This document shows positions 10,527 through 22,132 of a stretch of DNA of 63,430 bases, piece by piece (position 1 is the first letter of the stretch; each line of letters opens with the position of its first letter). Both the position numbers and the translations under genes were made by a program. Source of the stretch: Chara braunii (lineage: Eukaryota; Streptophyta; Charophyceae; Charales; Characeae); the NCBI GenBank assembly GCA_003427395.1, contig BFEA01000588.1, forward strand, positions 448,945 through 512,374, in the 5' to 3' direction. A model generated the notes under the pieces. It saw only the letters and a list, made by a program, of their open reading frames with translations. It had not been told where the DNA came from and made no database searches.

Positions 10527-10912
10527 TTGGAGTGTTGGTTGCATGTGTGCGTGTGGGCGTTTGCATGTATGCCCTCAACATTCCTTCGTAGTCATGAATC
10601 TAACCTTAGATTAATCCGCTGATCTAAGTTCCATACTTCCAGCCTCACCGCATTTTGTGATGTTTATGTCTCGCCTTATTGATCTTGGTGATCTTTATAT
10701 ATGCTGCGCACGTTTTCCTTTCCTATTTCTGGCTTCTTTTGTTTTTTCTCCTGGAGAGGGACATTTCTCAATTTATGTGTTTCATCCCTGCGCAGGGCCA
10801 CACTAATTAATTTTCTGTATTGTTTCATTTTTTTAATGGATGTGGTTTTGGTTTGTGCTCAGAGTAAAGAAAATTGATGTGCTTTTCACAAACAAACAAA
10901 CGTAAAGGCAAA
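10524..10912. other. No feature recognised
   Basis: AT-rich sequence with poly-T tracts and no supported ORF. It lies upstream of the U6-like sequence. I see no clear upstream sequence element or properly spaced TATA box for a polymerase III snRNA gene. Confidence 0.45.
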
Positions 10913-11007
10913 GTGCCCTCTGGAACATGTGTTAAAATTGGATCCATGAAGAGAAGATTAGCATGATCCCTGCACAAGGATACCACACAAAAATTGAGAA
11001 ATGGTCC
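10913..11007 (+). ncRNA. U6 spliceosomal snRNA-like sequence (probable pseudogene)
   Basis: About 95 nt align along the whole length of plant U6. The 5' hairpin region (GTGCCCTCTGGAACATG) is degenerate. TTAAAATTGGA, then AGAGAAGATTAGCATG (U6 core with the AGC triad), CCCTGC-CAAGGAT (U4/U6 pairing and internal stem-loop region), then the 3' part ending TTGAGAAATGGTCC follow in order. The ACAGAGA box reads GAAGAGA, changing the base next to the 5' splice-site contact. No T-run terminator follows (GAATCAAAAAC). The changed box, degenerate 5' hairpin and missing terminator suggest a retrocopied or decayed U6. Confidence 0.85.
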
Positions 11008-11841
11008 GAATCAAAAACAAAGAAAACCCTTATCCATCTAACAGAACGATATCATGTGCCGATCGATTCAGATGGCATCCGTCAGCCAGTCATCTGGGCT
11101 GCATCTATCTGCCACACCACCACATCCATCTTTGTCTCATACAGTCCATCGGTCAGCCTCGTGCCCCGCACACTTTCGCTTGGATCTCTTTCCTCGTTAC
11201 CGCCCTTCCTTTTCCTTGCTTTTCCTCTCGCTCTTCGCTGCTTTAGCCTTCCCTCCCCCTGTCCTCCCCCTTCCCTTTCATGCCCTCGTTCTCCCCGTCG
11301 TGCTGCTCTGTCAACAGGCGCCTTCTCCCTGCCCCATCCCCCCTCTCTTTTGCCCCATAATGAAAACCCCCAACCCACCCCGCCATCATCTTCTCCTCCC
11401 CTTTTGCTGGTTTACCTTATCTCTTTTTATCTTCCCCCCGATGTATCTGCCCCGCATCTTGTTTGTACACAGCTCACGCAGTCGCCGACTTCACGCTCCA
11501 TTCACTATCCCCTCCGTCCCATCCATCTGTGCAAGACCTGTACCATCTCTCCATACTCTTCTATTGCCTTTGCATCTCCCATCATCCAACTTCCCTCTGA
11601 TGCTGCTGCCTTTTCTAAAGGTGGTCTGCTGTCCCTTCCTCCTCATTCTTTCCCCTTCTCTGTCGATCAGTCAATTGTGCCAATTCATCAATGACCCTTG
11701 CTCCACTACTCAACGTTGGATGTGTATCTGGACTGCTCCTCGCCATGGCCCAGATACATCTGGATTGACAAAACATTCTGAATGTATCGGGACCACTGTC
11801 AACTCCAGATACATGTGAAAATCTGTGTAGTGCGGTGAGGC
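11008..11841. other. Pyrimidine-rich noncoding stretch
   Basis: 11080-11680 is dominated by CT and CCCT runs. ORFs of about 240-250 codons in two overlapping plus frames are Pro/Leu/Ser-rich low-complexity translations and are not supported as genes. 11730-11820 contains three AGATACAT-like words. Element G begins at 11846. Confidence 0.5.
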
Positions 11842-11845
11842 CAAT

Positions 11846-12919
11846 TGCGAGGATTGAGCCCCGCGAGGCCCTTTCGGGCATGCGAATGTTCTGGGCTGCG
11901 GCCCCCAGCAAGCCTCGTGCCCGCCCTAAGTGAGGCAGGCCTGCATATCCATGTGAGGCCTATTTTTGCATTTTTCGGATGTGGGGTATCAAGCAGTTGC
12001 CGCACGCCAGTTGGTTACAGAGCAACATGAGCCTTTTGTGGCTCCTTCCAGAAGCAACAGCTGCGCTAGGTGGTTGCGCCCTGAGCACACACAGTGGGAG
12101 GCCGACACATCTCACAGTGGACGCAGACCAATGAGAATGCAACATGGTCGTCACACATCTACCACGAGCCAATGAGAATGAGGCAAACACTTGGTAGTCT
12201 GAAGGGCTACCCAGACGTGCCTAACTGCACGAGGCCCAGGCCAGTATCTGAAACTGGGCCTGGGTGCAGATACTTTGGGCCAGCCTGAAGCTATTGGGCC
12301 CTGCACGCCTACCCCAGACCAGCCAGCAGCTTGGCGAACTTTCCATAAAGGAAAGGGTGTGCCCCTGGGCAGGGCATTCTGGTCTGTGCAGGCAATGGGG
12401 CCACGCTGCTGCACCGTCGCACAAGCAGCTGCACTAGCGCTGCTGGCCAGGGCACATGCGGGGGCACAGAGGTGAGAGGGGCTGCGGTGGCAGCGGGCGC
12501 ACGGTGGCCATAGCCAGGCTGTGCGTGCGGGAAGCAGGTGATGGCGATGGTGGTCTTCGGGTAGGAGGCGCATGCAGAGGGGAGGAGAGAGAACGTACCT
12601 GGTGTATGCTGGAGGTTGGCATTGGTGATGACGTCACGTACATTGGTCTTCAACTTCGATGTAATCCGGTTGCATGAATGCAGTTAGATAGGCTCAGTAG
12701 CGTAGGCTGGGTGCTGAGCGCAAGACAATAGGAGCGACATTGGATACTGTGTTGGTGTGACCAGAGAGCGTTGGCATTGACATTTGAGTTCATTGTGTTG
12801 CTCTTATTTGGACGGTATCTTGGTGCATTGTGCTCTCTGCTTGGTACATGACTATCTGGGCTACTTTGTGATTTTGCAGTTTGAATCTCCGTCTCTCGCT
12901 CTCGCTCGCATTCCTTGCG
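11846..12919 (+). repeat. Element G 5' LTR
   Basis: 1,074 bp matching 30155-31246 along its length. It starts TGCGAGG and ends CCTTGCG (the 3' copy ends CCTTGCA). A TATA-like CCATAAAGG at about 12343 is followed by GCCATAGC at 12508 and a perfect TGACGTCA palindrome at 12629-12636. The LTR start is preceded by TSD CAAT. Confidence 0.92.
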
Positions 12920-12922
12920 ATT

Positions 12923-12937
12923 TGGTATTGGAGCTGG
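12923..12937 (+). promoter_or_regulatory. Element G primer binding site
   Basis: TGGTATTGGAGCTGG lies 3 nt after the 5' LTR. It is a variant of the initiator tRNA-Met-complementary TGGTATCAGAGC class. Confidence 0.75.
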
Positions 12938-14158
12938 TTCAATATCGCCATTACCGGCGCTGTCGATTTTGTTACTTGGCGCGCTGACGAAGCTTCTACG
13001 CAGTGAGGATACATTGGCGCCGACTTAGTTGGCCAGTCCCGGGTAGAGGGGAGTCTGGCAAGAAGGTTGTGGCGACAACGGCTGTATGTGGGATGATGCG
13101 AGCATGCTGACATTGCATTTTGGCTGAGGTGGCACTTCATTGCATTGTGTGTGGTACCAAGGCTATGACCGGTCATCAGCATGCACGTCGGCTCAATTAA
13201 TTGGAAATTTGTGGTTAGAGGCAGCTATCTTCATGTTCGTTGTTCCCTTACCTTATCTTCCCATCTCAATCTCTTCTTACCATGGGGAAGTGAGTACGAC
13301 TTGAGACTCCTCTTCTTGGTCAAGAATCGTGAGCGCTCGACCTTGAGAGTCGACATTCTTCCTTGTGGCACATCTGGCAGGAGAGGGCGGTGCCTCTGAA
13401 GCGCCCTAGACGTAGCACGGGTCACGGTCACCATGCCAACCCACGGGAGTAGCGCACGCAGGGCATGCTGCATTGTCCTTTGAGCTCTTCGCTGCCCTGT
13501 AGAGAGGTCTTGGACTGACCAGTCCTATGTGGGGGAAGATACGTACGAGACCGTCTATAAAGAACCTTTGGTGGGGATACCGACACTTGGCTGTGATCGT
13601 CATCCTGTCTGCGACATTAAATAATTCCTGAGGACTTTGGGGGCTCTCCTTAAATTGCCTCTTGATCAACCAGGATGTTAGTGTAAGGCTCGTTGCACAC
13701 GAGGATAAAAAGAAGTGCATAACTGGTGATAAACGATTTCTTGGGCACAGGGGTGGCCCGACAAGCACACCTTAGACACTGTTGCTTGATGATGCAACAC
13801 AAGATAGTTGGACATAGGGAAGGGAGGGTTCCAATTGGTGCTCGTTCACAAACATTATTATTTCCATTTCTGCATACATTTGCGCAAGTGATTTATTTCT
13901 ATTTTTGATTAGTTGAGGTGTGACGGACTGCTAACCCCTGACAGACAGCACTAGACTAGAACTGTAGTAAGAGAACTGATCGAAGTAGGAGTAGATCATT
14001 TGCTCAGTCTATGTAGATGATGTTGACACCACTTGATCGGTAGCCTTGGTGACTTGCCGAAGATTAATTTTATTTTTATTTACTTTCCAAATCGGTTAGA
14101 CACATGTAGTGGTAGGCCTCCGTGAGGGCACTAGTGCAGATAGTGATCTGCTTAGCCG
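12938..14158 (+). other. Element G untranslated leader
   Basis: About 1.2 kb between primer binding site and gag. Blocks at about 13330-13700 and 14020-14110 match, in inverted orientation, the leader of element F (25440-25060 and 24680-24600), which confirms a homologous leader rather than unrelated sequence. It includes TCTATAAAG at 13553. Short ORFs are not conserved between the two. Confidence 0.75.
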
Positions 14159-16054
14159 ATGAGTGGACAAGGTAGTGGGGACAACAAATCTGAAGGGAGA
14201 AGGGTGACACGACAGGAATCTCTTAGGATCCCCATCATGCATCAAGACTTACCACCTGAGGGCAAGAGAGCTATACGACGGGAGGCATCTGCCGAATGTT
14301 TGCAAAGGGCTAGGGAAACAGCAGCAGCAGCAGAGGAAGTACTGGCAGCGGCAGCAGCCACTGCTGGAGCTATGGCTACCTCTGCTGCTACATCTCAGGG
14401 TCAGTAGACATTAGGCATGTCATCCAGTTCGCAGTCTACGTCTAGTGGGATGAGTGCAGGCACTTCTTCCAGTCAGATGGCAGGCTCACAGTACAACCAG
14501 CCACCTTCACGCACTAGAGTGGCAACTGAACTCCAACAAGTGGAGTTGATCCCCTTACGGTTAGAGACGGAACTTAAGGAAGTTATTGAAAGAAAAACAT
14601 AGAGTAGGAATAGAAAAGCCAGGTCAGAGAACAGAAGGGAAGACAAAGCTGCATTAGAAGGGTTAGATGACTCGACCCTTGACGACACTGCAAAAATTCT
14701 CAAGGCGGGTATGTTGAGCATGTATGCATACATGGACAACAAACTAGATGATATCCAGGATACACTTGACCAGATATTGAACGTCATGCAGGGAAGAGGA
14801 GGACCACACCCGTCCATACCTGGCGGGCCGAGTGTCCGACCTCAGACAACATTTCCATCGCCAGTTCCTTTACCAACGATGACAGGCCCCTTTGCTCCTC
14901 TATATGGCGTCTCAGCAGGTGGTACGTAGGCAGCAGCAGCACAAAATGTTGCTTCTTCATCCTCAGGTCCAGCTGCTGCAGTTGCAAGGCAGCAGCCGGT
15001 CCAGCCACCGGCTCAGCAAGCCAAACAGACGAAACCACAGCAACCTTGGTACCCCAAGACCCCAATGAAACCCCGGATTGTCTTCACATGGGACAAGAAG
15101 GACGAGGCTATTATACTTGGTTGACTGTTTTATTGTGGGTGAGGGCCAAGCATACTCTGTGTGAGGAGGAGGTGATTACTGCCGCTCCTTTCTCACAAGG
15201 ATCGGCAACGAGATGGCTGAACAGGTATGTAGCGGCAAAGGGATTCGCAATGCAGATGAACGACTGGGCACAGACCCAGACCTTGGAAAGCTTTTTGGAC
15301 TTGGTGGAGGCACGATGGCACAACCCTCAACAGGCTCAACAAGCCACTGATACGCTGGTCTGTCTTGATACTAAGAAGTACAAGACCGTGCGTGACATGA
15401 CCAATGTCGTAGAGAAACTGGTTGTAGTTTCGGGAGTTCGCAATGATCCCCAAGTCCTCCTCACCATGTTCTTGAGATGTCTTCCCACATACATCAAGAA
15501 TCTGATGGTTAGTGAGGCCAACATCGAATATCACACCCTTGAGACCTTTAGCAGCAAGGCCTTAGATTTAGAGGCAAAGTTCGGAGGGGCTCAACAAATA
15601 GTTGTAGATGGGAGGAAGAAGAAGGTTTCACAAGAGTGGAAGAAACAGGGTAATCGATTGATGATGGTTGATTCCGAAGGGAATTAAACCGAGATCGGTG
15701 ATCTTTCCGATCTTGTGGAAGAAACAAAGTTAGGCAGAGAATGAAAACCTCGTTGCAACAACCAAAGGAAAGGCTGCTGGTTGCAACAAGGGCGGGCAGC
15801 AAAAAAATCAGGGGCAGGTGCAAAACTTAAACAAGACTTCGGCTTGGGTGAGGGCTGCCCTGGATGAAGATGTGTGGAGGGACCGGTATTGGCGAGGAGC
15901 TTGCATCAACTGCGATGAGTATGACCATCAAAAGTTTAGATAAAAGAATGTGAAGGTCTCTCAAAAGATCCCTCCCAAAGGTGGTTTTGGAGGATCTTTC
16001 GCCCAGGGTGGTGCTTCGTCGAGTACAACCCGGGGAAACACATCTAACCAGTAG
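14159..16054 (+). pseudogene. Element G gag
   Basis: Homologous to the gag of F and E. The N-terminal part (14159 onward) is Ala/Gln/Arg-rich and probably coiled coil. In-frame TAG stops lie at about 14405, 14600 and 14927. A frameshift near 15040 leads into the capsid block LLWVRAKHTLCEEEV, FSQGSATRWLNRYV and MFLRCLPTYIKNL. TAA at 15685 replaces a Gln codon (relatives read GNQTEI). The zinc knuckle near 15903 is decayed (CINCDEYDHQKF then a stop). The gag frame finally reads GNTSNQ and stops at 16052-16054. Confidence 0.88.
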
Positions 16055-16074
16055 AATTTGTAGTTGTTTCTACT
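16033..16074 (+). promoter_or_regulatory. -1 ribosomal frameshift signal at the gag/pol border of element G
   Basis: GGGAAAC (16033-16039) sits in gag phase as G-GGA-AAC, five codons before the gag stop. A 10-nt spacer leads to a 7-bp stem AGTAGAA/TTCTACT (16050-16056 with 16068-16074) with an 11-nt loop containing TTGTAGTTG, nearly the loop of E and F. In this copy the -1 frame meets TAA at 16046-16048, where E has Trp, so the pathway is now blocked. Confidence 0.75.
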
Positions 16075-16680
16075 CATGCTGAAGTGGATGGTGTACCCTC
16101 ACCACTTCAGGAGTTGGCCGAAACTATTGACTCACTAGTCACCCCGCAGACGCATCTGGACCAAACGACTCTCTGTTCGTTAGATGTGTCTGAAACCTTA
16201 GAAGACTTAGAAACCGAGTTGTCGGCAAGAGACCCCCGTGACTCTTGGGTGACACTGTCTAGAGGTCCTAGAGGGGAGCAGTTCGTTGTGGAAGTCAGTG
16301 TAGGTAACCGCAAGTGTGGTGCCTTCGTAGACATTTGCTCCACACAGAACTTTATAAGTCGCGACTGCATTGAGAGATTGCGCCTAGGGGACCGTGTGCA
16401 GCGCTTGAGTAGATCTGTAGCACCTACTCTAGCCAACAAAGAGCGCATGTTGGTCAAAGACTACGCCAGGGACGTGGTCTGCACCCTCTCCTATGGAGGT
16501 GGGGAACTTAATCATCAAATTTCGTTCCTAATTAGCGACGACTTGTCATTGGATATATTGTTAGGTATATACTACCTCGAGGTGCCAAGCCCCAATTTAA
16601 TTGGGACCGAAAAGTGTTCAAGTATATGTTGCCTGATAGGAGGACCGTTGCACTTGCTAAGTATAGACCTAGCAGGTTAG
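16055..16680 (+). pseudogene. Element G aspartic protease
   Basis: The -1 frame relative to gag encodes HAEVDGVPSPLQELAETIDS, a spacer, then GAFVDICSTQNFISRDC (about 16319-16370) and the C-terminal DDLSLDILLGIYYLE. The catalytic Asp is retained, but the essential Gly of D-T/S-G reads Cys. The frame is lost shortly after 16600. Confidence 0.87.
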
Positions 16681-16739
16681 TTGGCTTCTGCGTGTGCATA
16701 TGTGCATCTGCATTCTATAACTATTACAACCAAAACCAA

Positions 16740-17556
16740 GAGGAGGGTATGTACTTAGTATTCGTCTTTGAGAAAGGGGAGGCCGTTAGATGAACTTTAG
16801 AGATAAAATTTGTCATTGCTAAGTACCCCAATCTATTTGAGGAGCCTTCAAGAGTCGTGGACAGGGAGGTTGTCCATACCATAGAAATCATCCTAGATAG
16901 CAAGACACCAAACGGGAGGATCTATAGGTTGGCTCCGACCGAATTGGACGAGCGTCGGCGGCAACTGAAAGAGCTCACAGAGAAGAGTTGGATATGGCCT
17001 AGCACTTCCCCCTTCGGCTCACCAATATTATTTGTTTCGAAGAAGGGGGAATCGATGAGGATGTGCATTGATTATAGAGGCCTCAATGCCATCACTGTGA
17101 AGAACATTGAGCCTCTACCACGCATCGACGACCTATTGGATAGAGTGCGGGGATGTTGATACTTTACTAAGATAGATCTTAAATCCGACTACCATCAGAT
17201 TGTTATTAGACCGGAGGATCAACACAAAACCGCATTCCAAACGAGGTACGGTCGGTATGAGTTTGTGGTGATGCATTTTGGCCTTTGCAATGCACCGGGT
17301 ACATTCCAACACACCATGAATAGGGTCTTCCATGACTACTTGGATACGTTTATTGTCGTGTACCTCGACGATATTTTTATCTTTAGTAAGACTGTCGAGG
17401 ATCATGCGCAACACTTAGATCTCGTGCTAGGCCTCCTTAGACAGCACAAGTAACAATCAATCAGGAAAAATGTGAATCAAGTCGCACCAAAATCTTGTAC
17501 TTAGGTCATGAAGTATCCACGGATGGAGTTAGGCCCGAAGATGCAAAGTTGGCTAG
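16740..17556 (+). pseudogene. Element G reverse transcriptase, 5' part of the split pol
   Basis: It covers the linker [10 protein letters not shown], then [56 protein letters not shown] and the catalytic VVYLDDIFIF. The GWI position reads SWI. A TGA at 17157-17159 replaces Arg (relatives read QGCRYF; CGA to TGA). A frameshift near 17452 ends the best frame. The RT connection domain is cut at 17556 by element F and resumes at 26775. Confidence 0.9.
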
Positions 17557-18480
17557 TGCAAGGAAAATGAGCGATAGCGAATTCCATAAACCAAGCAGCA
17601 TCATACACATGAAACCAGATAGTCGTGACCTCGAACCAAAAGATTGCAACTCGAGTTCCACCAAAGAAGAGCACAGCAAAATATCACAAGTGACAATGTT
17701 GAAACAGTCTCATCATCATAAAAAAAGAACCAATGTCGACTTCCTATTTGGCGCTCTGCGCCCAAACAACAAATCGCATATCCTATCTAGCCTATCTACA
17801 ATGTCGTTGGTGACGTCAACAACTCCCCGAAGTACGAGCAGATCTCGGCCAATGCCGTTCGCCTCAAGCACCAGGTATGTCTCTCACATCACTCACACCC
17901 TCGATCCCCCACACAGATGCCACGTGCACCCAAGGACCACCATGCGCCCCATCCAGCACCTCGCTGGCCAGCTCGGCTATGGCTGCCTGCGTATCCCTTG
18001 CTCGCCCGTGAGCGCGTGGGCGCTTGCCTGCCAGTAGCGCAACATGTAGCAAGTGACCGAATGCCCAATGCAGGGGCAAACACTTTTCTCTATGAAAGTG
18101 GCCTGCCCGTTGCGTGCGGCCTGGCTGCACTCGGCCCTGCCCATAAGCTTCCGGTACGCCCCAAGTGGTTGAGCCCCGGTCCAGGAATCAGGCCAGGGCC
18201 TAGAGTGGTTACCTGCGTTCAATTGCCCGCAGCCTGTGTTCGGTCCATGTTGTGTCTCTGGCCCAGGGCCTGCCTTAGATACATCAAAAAAGGCGGCCAG
18301 GGCCTGGGGCGCTTCCATCCAGCTGGCGCTGCGCAACTGCCTGAATTTTGCCCAGTGCGTGGTAGTCCAAAATAGGCCTCTCGTCCTTGGTCGGGCCTGC
18401 CTTCACTTAGGGCGGCCGACATTGCTGGAAACAAGGCCCAGTTGGGCTCGTTGAGGCCTTGTGCCTCGCATTCCCTCCTC
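17557..18480 (-). repeat. Element F 3' LTR
   Basis: 924 bp matching 25840-26774. Read on the minus strand it starts TGCGAGGCAC at 18480 and ends CCTTGCA at 17557. A minus-strand TATA-like box lies near 18090, GCCATAGC at 17983-17976, and TGACGTCA at 17811-17818. Confidence 0.93.
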
Positions 18481-18492
18481 CATACTTCGAGA
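18481..18492 (-). promoter_or_regulatory. Element F polypurine tract
   Basis: The minus strand reads GGAGGAGGGAA immediately before the 3' LTR start, the expected primer for plus-strand DNA synthesis. Confidence 0.75.
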
Positions 18493-18564
18493 GTCCTCTG
18501 AGAAGTTCCATTATTCAATCTCGCGCTTTCCTTTTTGCAGAGACTTCTCATACTGGGTGACAAC

Positions 18565-19939
18565 CTATGGAGCGGTCTGCATCAGTTCCTCCCTTGTAAA
18601 CCATCGGTCCTTCTTTGGATCAATGTGATGTCTGAACCGAACGCGATACAGCAGTTTCGGCTTCGAAGGATGTCCCCTTCCTGTTGGTCTTGGAACTGGC
18701 AGTTCTCTGTGATCCACGATGTCATCGATGTTGATCTCTTCATCCATGGTTGGGGGCAGCATTGAGCGACAAGAGGGAAACTGATCAGTATCTCCGAAAG
18801 GTGCGAGCTTGGAGGCCAGAAAGACAGGGTAAGTGTGAAGGTGACCAGGGATTTGTATTACATATGACGGCCCGTCCGGATCATCCCCAAACAACATCTA
18901 GAACCTCCCAGGGTCCAAAGTACTGTGGTGTGAGCTTGCGGGAGATACTGTGCTCCTGCCGTAGTTCAGAGGAGATAACCCAAACTCTATCTCCTACCTG
19001 AAATGCCGATGGACGACATGTTTGTTCTCAAATTCTATCATTACCGCCTGAGCTTTGTGCATCTGTTCCACCCCTTGCTGCATCAATTGCTCATATCGAT
19101 AGGCGAATTCTAATGTGCCAGGTGCAGCGGTCGGCTGGTTCTCAAGTAGTAGAAAGTCTAGGGGCAGTCTAGGCTTGAAGGTCAGTAGCAGGCCGTTAGG
19201 GCTCACCCCGGTTGCGCTGTGCACAGCGTTGTTGTACAGGCTGGCGATGAGAGCAAGTTTCTCATCCCATTCCACCTGATTGGGCTTGATGTAGTGCCTT
19301 AGCAGGTGTTGTACAGCGCGGTTCAACTGCTCTGCTTGCCCATTTGCCTCTGGGTGGTTCCCGGAGGTCATCTGCAGTTGTGTCCCCTGTTCTGCAGCTG
19401 CGGCCTTCCACAGTTCACTGGTAAATCGCACGTCCCGGTCGCTAACTAAAGACTTCGGCAATCCAAAATCCCTGACCTAGTTTTCTTTCAACAACTTAAT
19501 CACATACTCGGTTTTGGCTGTTGCAGGCATTGCGACTAACCTAGCGTACTTACTAAACCTATCCACAATGACATAGACATCGAACATTCCGCTCTTGCTG
19601 GTGACCAGCGTGTCCATGAAATCCATGGACAGGCTCTTCACCAGGCCTTTCCAGTATCGGAAGGGGCTTGAGAAGCCCAAGAGGGGCCTGTGTACGTGGC
19701 TTGTCTCTCTGACATACCTGACAAGTCTCCACGTACAACTTGGCATCTCTCATCATTGTGGGCCACCGGAACTGCTGCAGCAAGTTGATTGTAGTCCTTT
19801 TGTAATCAAAATGTCCTGTGGCGTCATGACACTCTCCTAAAAATAAACTACGCAAAGACTCCTGATTAGGCACACACAAACGTTTATTCCCGGCCTTCTC
19901 AAGGAACAGCAGGTCGTTGACCGTCGTTGACCAACTCAA
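18565..19939 (-). pseudogene. Element F integrase and C-terminal chromodomain-like region
   Basis: The minus-strand frame 19939-19559 has the HHCC zinc-binding domain ECHDATGHF with CQVCQRDK intact. After a frameshift the catalytic core continues with SMDFMDTLVTSKSG (first Asp), a TAG at 19477-19479 replacing Trp, SDRDVRFTSELW (second Asp) and NGQAEQLN (Glu), so all three DDE residues are visible. 18994 down to 18565 gives the integrase tail (PYFGPWEVL-like), then YRVRFRHHIDPKKDRWFT, a chromodomain-like module. It would direct proviral DNA into chromatin, but frames are broken. Confidence 0.9.
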
Positions 19940-21450
19940 ACTCGGCAGAAGTCACTTTGTCCTTTGCCTTGAGTCTGCGTATGATCTTGGCCATAAACGG
20001 ATCCTCGCATAGGCTTCCACCAAAGATCGAGTGACATCGTCTGCAAGCCCGAACTCAGTGATCAGCACACCAAGGAAGTCCGGCCTACGCGACATCGCAT
20101 CAACAACTTTGTTATACTCCCCTTTGATGTACTGGGGTTCGAAGTCATATTGCTCAATGACTTCGATCCAGCGTTTCAGCACATCAGAGAGCACTGGTTG
20201 GGTTCTCATCCGCTTCAGGGTCTGATGACCAGTCCTAACGTAGAAGAACCTCCCAAGGAGGTAGTGCCTCCAGTGGGTTAGCGCTTTATAGATCGCATAG
20301 AGTTCCTTCTCATAGGTGGACTTAGCCAACTTATGAGAGGGCATCTTTTTGGACATGTACTCGACTGGCCTCAACTTTGGCCCCTCCTACTACGCAAGCA
20401 CAACACCAATGCCATATTGGCTGGCATCCGTGGTTACTATGAATGGCTTGTCAGGATCAAGAAGTTTCAAGACCTCATGGTGTGTTAAGGAGTGCTTCAG
20501 ATGTCTGAAAGCAGCCTCACACCTGTCTGTCCACTCCCAAGGGGTGTCAAGGCGTGTCAGGTCTGTCAAAGATGTGGCCACTATGCTATAATTCTTCACA
20601 AAATTATGGTAGTAGCCGTTCATCCCTAAGAAGGACCTCATCTCAGTCACAGACTGCGGACGCAGCCAGTCACGAATGCTGGCCACCTTCGCATCATCGG
20701 GCTTCAATCCGTCTGCGAAAATCTCATGATCCAGATACAAGATCCAGGTGCGGTCAAACTCGCACTTCTCCGATTGATCTTGAACTGGTGCTGCTGAAGG
20801 AGGCTTAGGACTCTGTCTAAATGGCCAACATTCTCCTTGACAGTCCTACTTAAGATAAGTATGTCATCGAGGTACACGATGACAAACTTGTCCAAGTAGT
20901 CATGAAAGATCCGGTGCATGGCGTGCTGAAAGGTGCCAGGAGCATTGCAAAGGCCGAAAGGCATCACCACAAACTTGTATAGACCGTACCTGGTCTGAAA
21001 AGCGTTTTTGTGTTGATCCTCGGGCCGTATTGCAATCTGATGGTACCCGGACTTCAGATCTATCTTACTGAAGTACCGACACCCTTGCACTCGGTCCAAC
21101 AAGTCATTGATGCGCGGTATGGGCTCCGCGTTTTTCACATTGATGGCATTGAGGCCCCTATAGTCAATGCACATTCTCAAGGTCCCCCTCTTCTTTGGCA
21201 TGAATAAGACAGGAGATCTGTAAGGTGAGACACTCGGCCGAATCCAGCCCTTCTCTATGAGTTCCTTGAGTTGTCGACGAAGCTCATCGAACTCAGCTGG
21301 AGACATCCGATAGATCCTACCCTTCAGAATGCTAGACCCTGGGATAATCTCTATCGCGTGGACAACCTCCCGAGAAACAACCCCTTTAGGCTCTTCAAAT
21401 AAATCAGGGTACTTAGCGACCACTCCCTCGATCTCTAGAGGCATTTTCAC
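19940..21450 (-). pseudogene. Element F reverse transcriptase and RNase H
   Basis: 21450-20704 is a long intact RT frame: [60 protein letters not shown] and the catalytic VIVYLDDILIL. A frameshift at about 20745 moves to 20740-20390 (connection domain, FLGMNGYYHNF, TTDASQYGIG). A second moves to 20374-19952 (YEKELYAIYKALTHWRHYLLG, NKVVDAMSRRPD). In RNase H the third catalytic Asp is Gly (RTGHQTL, about 20228). RT itself looks chemically intact. Confidence 0.92.
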
Positions 21451-21480
21451 TGGGTCGCCCTCTGTAGAGACATAGACTAA

Positions 21481-22125
21481 TCAGACTACTAGCTTTATAC
21501 TTACGTAATATGGCAGTCCCCCCTCCGAGCAAAGTGTGTTTGACCACGTTTTGGTCCCAGTCAAACTGGGGTCGTGCAACCGAAGATAGTACATACCCAA
21601 CGGGATAGCAATTGGGACATCATCGCTGACTAGGAATGAGACTCGATGTCTCAGTTCCCCTCCCGCGCACGGGGAACGACACTCAATGTCTTTGAGGTAG
21701 TCTGTGACTACCATGCGCTGTTTGTTGGCTCCGTAGGTCGACTCAGGCAGGTCGACTCAGGCGCTGCACTTGCCCCTGTAAGTGCAGCCTCTCAACGCAC
21801 GCGCAACTGATAAAGTTCCTCGTCGAGCAAGTATTGTAAAAGGCCCCGGCCTTGCGACCGCCTATATCTACCTCGCCGACGAACAACGCACCCTTAGGAG
21901 CCTTAGCCATGGCCGTCCAAGAAGCTAACGGGTCCAATCTAGACCACTCCTCCTCTAGCTCCTCTAAGGACTCAAACACATTCATCAAACAGAGGATCCA
22001 TGGGTCTGCATGTGTCTGCGGGACGACAACGGAGTCAGTAGCTTGGGGCATCTCTCGGGATGGTGAGGGTGTGTCCACCATCTCGACCCTAGCAGGAACA
22101 ACTACCATTCCTACTAGGCCGACGT
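21481..22125 (-). pseudogene. Element F aspartic protease
   Basis: In the -1 frame from the slippery site, the minus strand encodes PARVEMVDTPSPSREMPQAT, then GAFYNTCSTRNFISCAC (about 21845-21795). The catalytic Asp is replaced by Asn and the Gly by Cys, so the protease is dead. A break of about 30 bp near 21725 separates the N- and C-terminal halves (21714-21481, with DDVPIAIPLGMYYL). Confidence 0.88.
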
Positions 22126-22132
22126 GTTTCCC
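22088..22132 (-). promoter_or_regulatory. -1 ribosomal frameshift signal at the gag/pol border of element F
   Basis: On the minus strand GGGAAAC (22132-22126) lies in gag phase as G-GGA-AAC. A 7-nt spacer is followed by an 11-bp stem (CCTAGTAGGAA at 22118-22108 pairing TTCCTGCTAGG at 22098-22088, one T-G wobble) and a 9-nt loop TGGTAGTTG. The gag stop TAG lies inside the 5' arm. The -1 frame continues without a stop into the protease. It is the strongest of the six stems and has the most typical spacing. Confidence 0.82.

Noticed and set aside
10963-11818. ORFs of 243 and 254 codons in two overlapping plus frames
   Set aside because: Pro/Leu/Ser-rich translations of a pyrimidine-rich tract. 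Two frames are open at once because stops are compositionally rare, and the 5' end overlaps the U6-like sequence.
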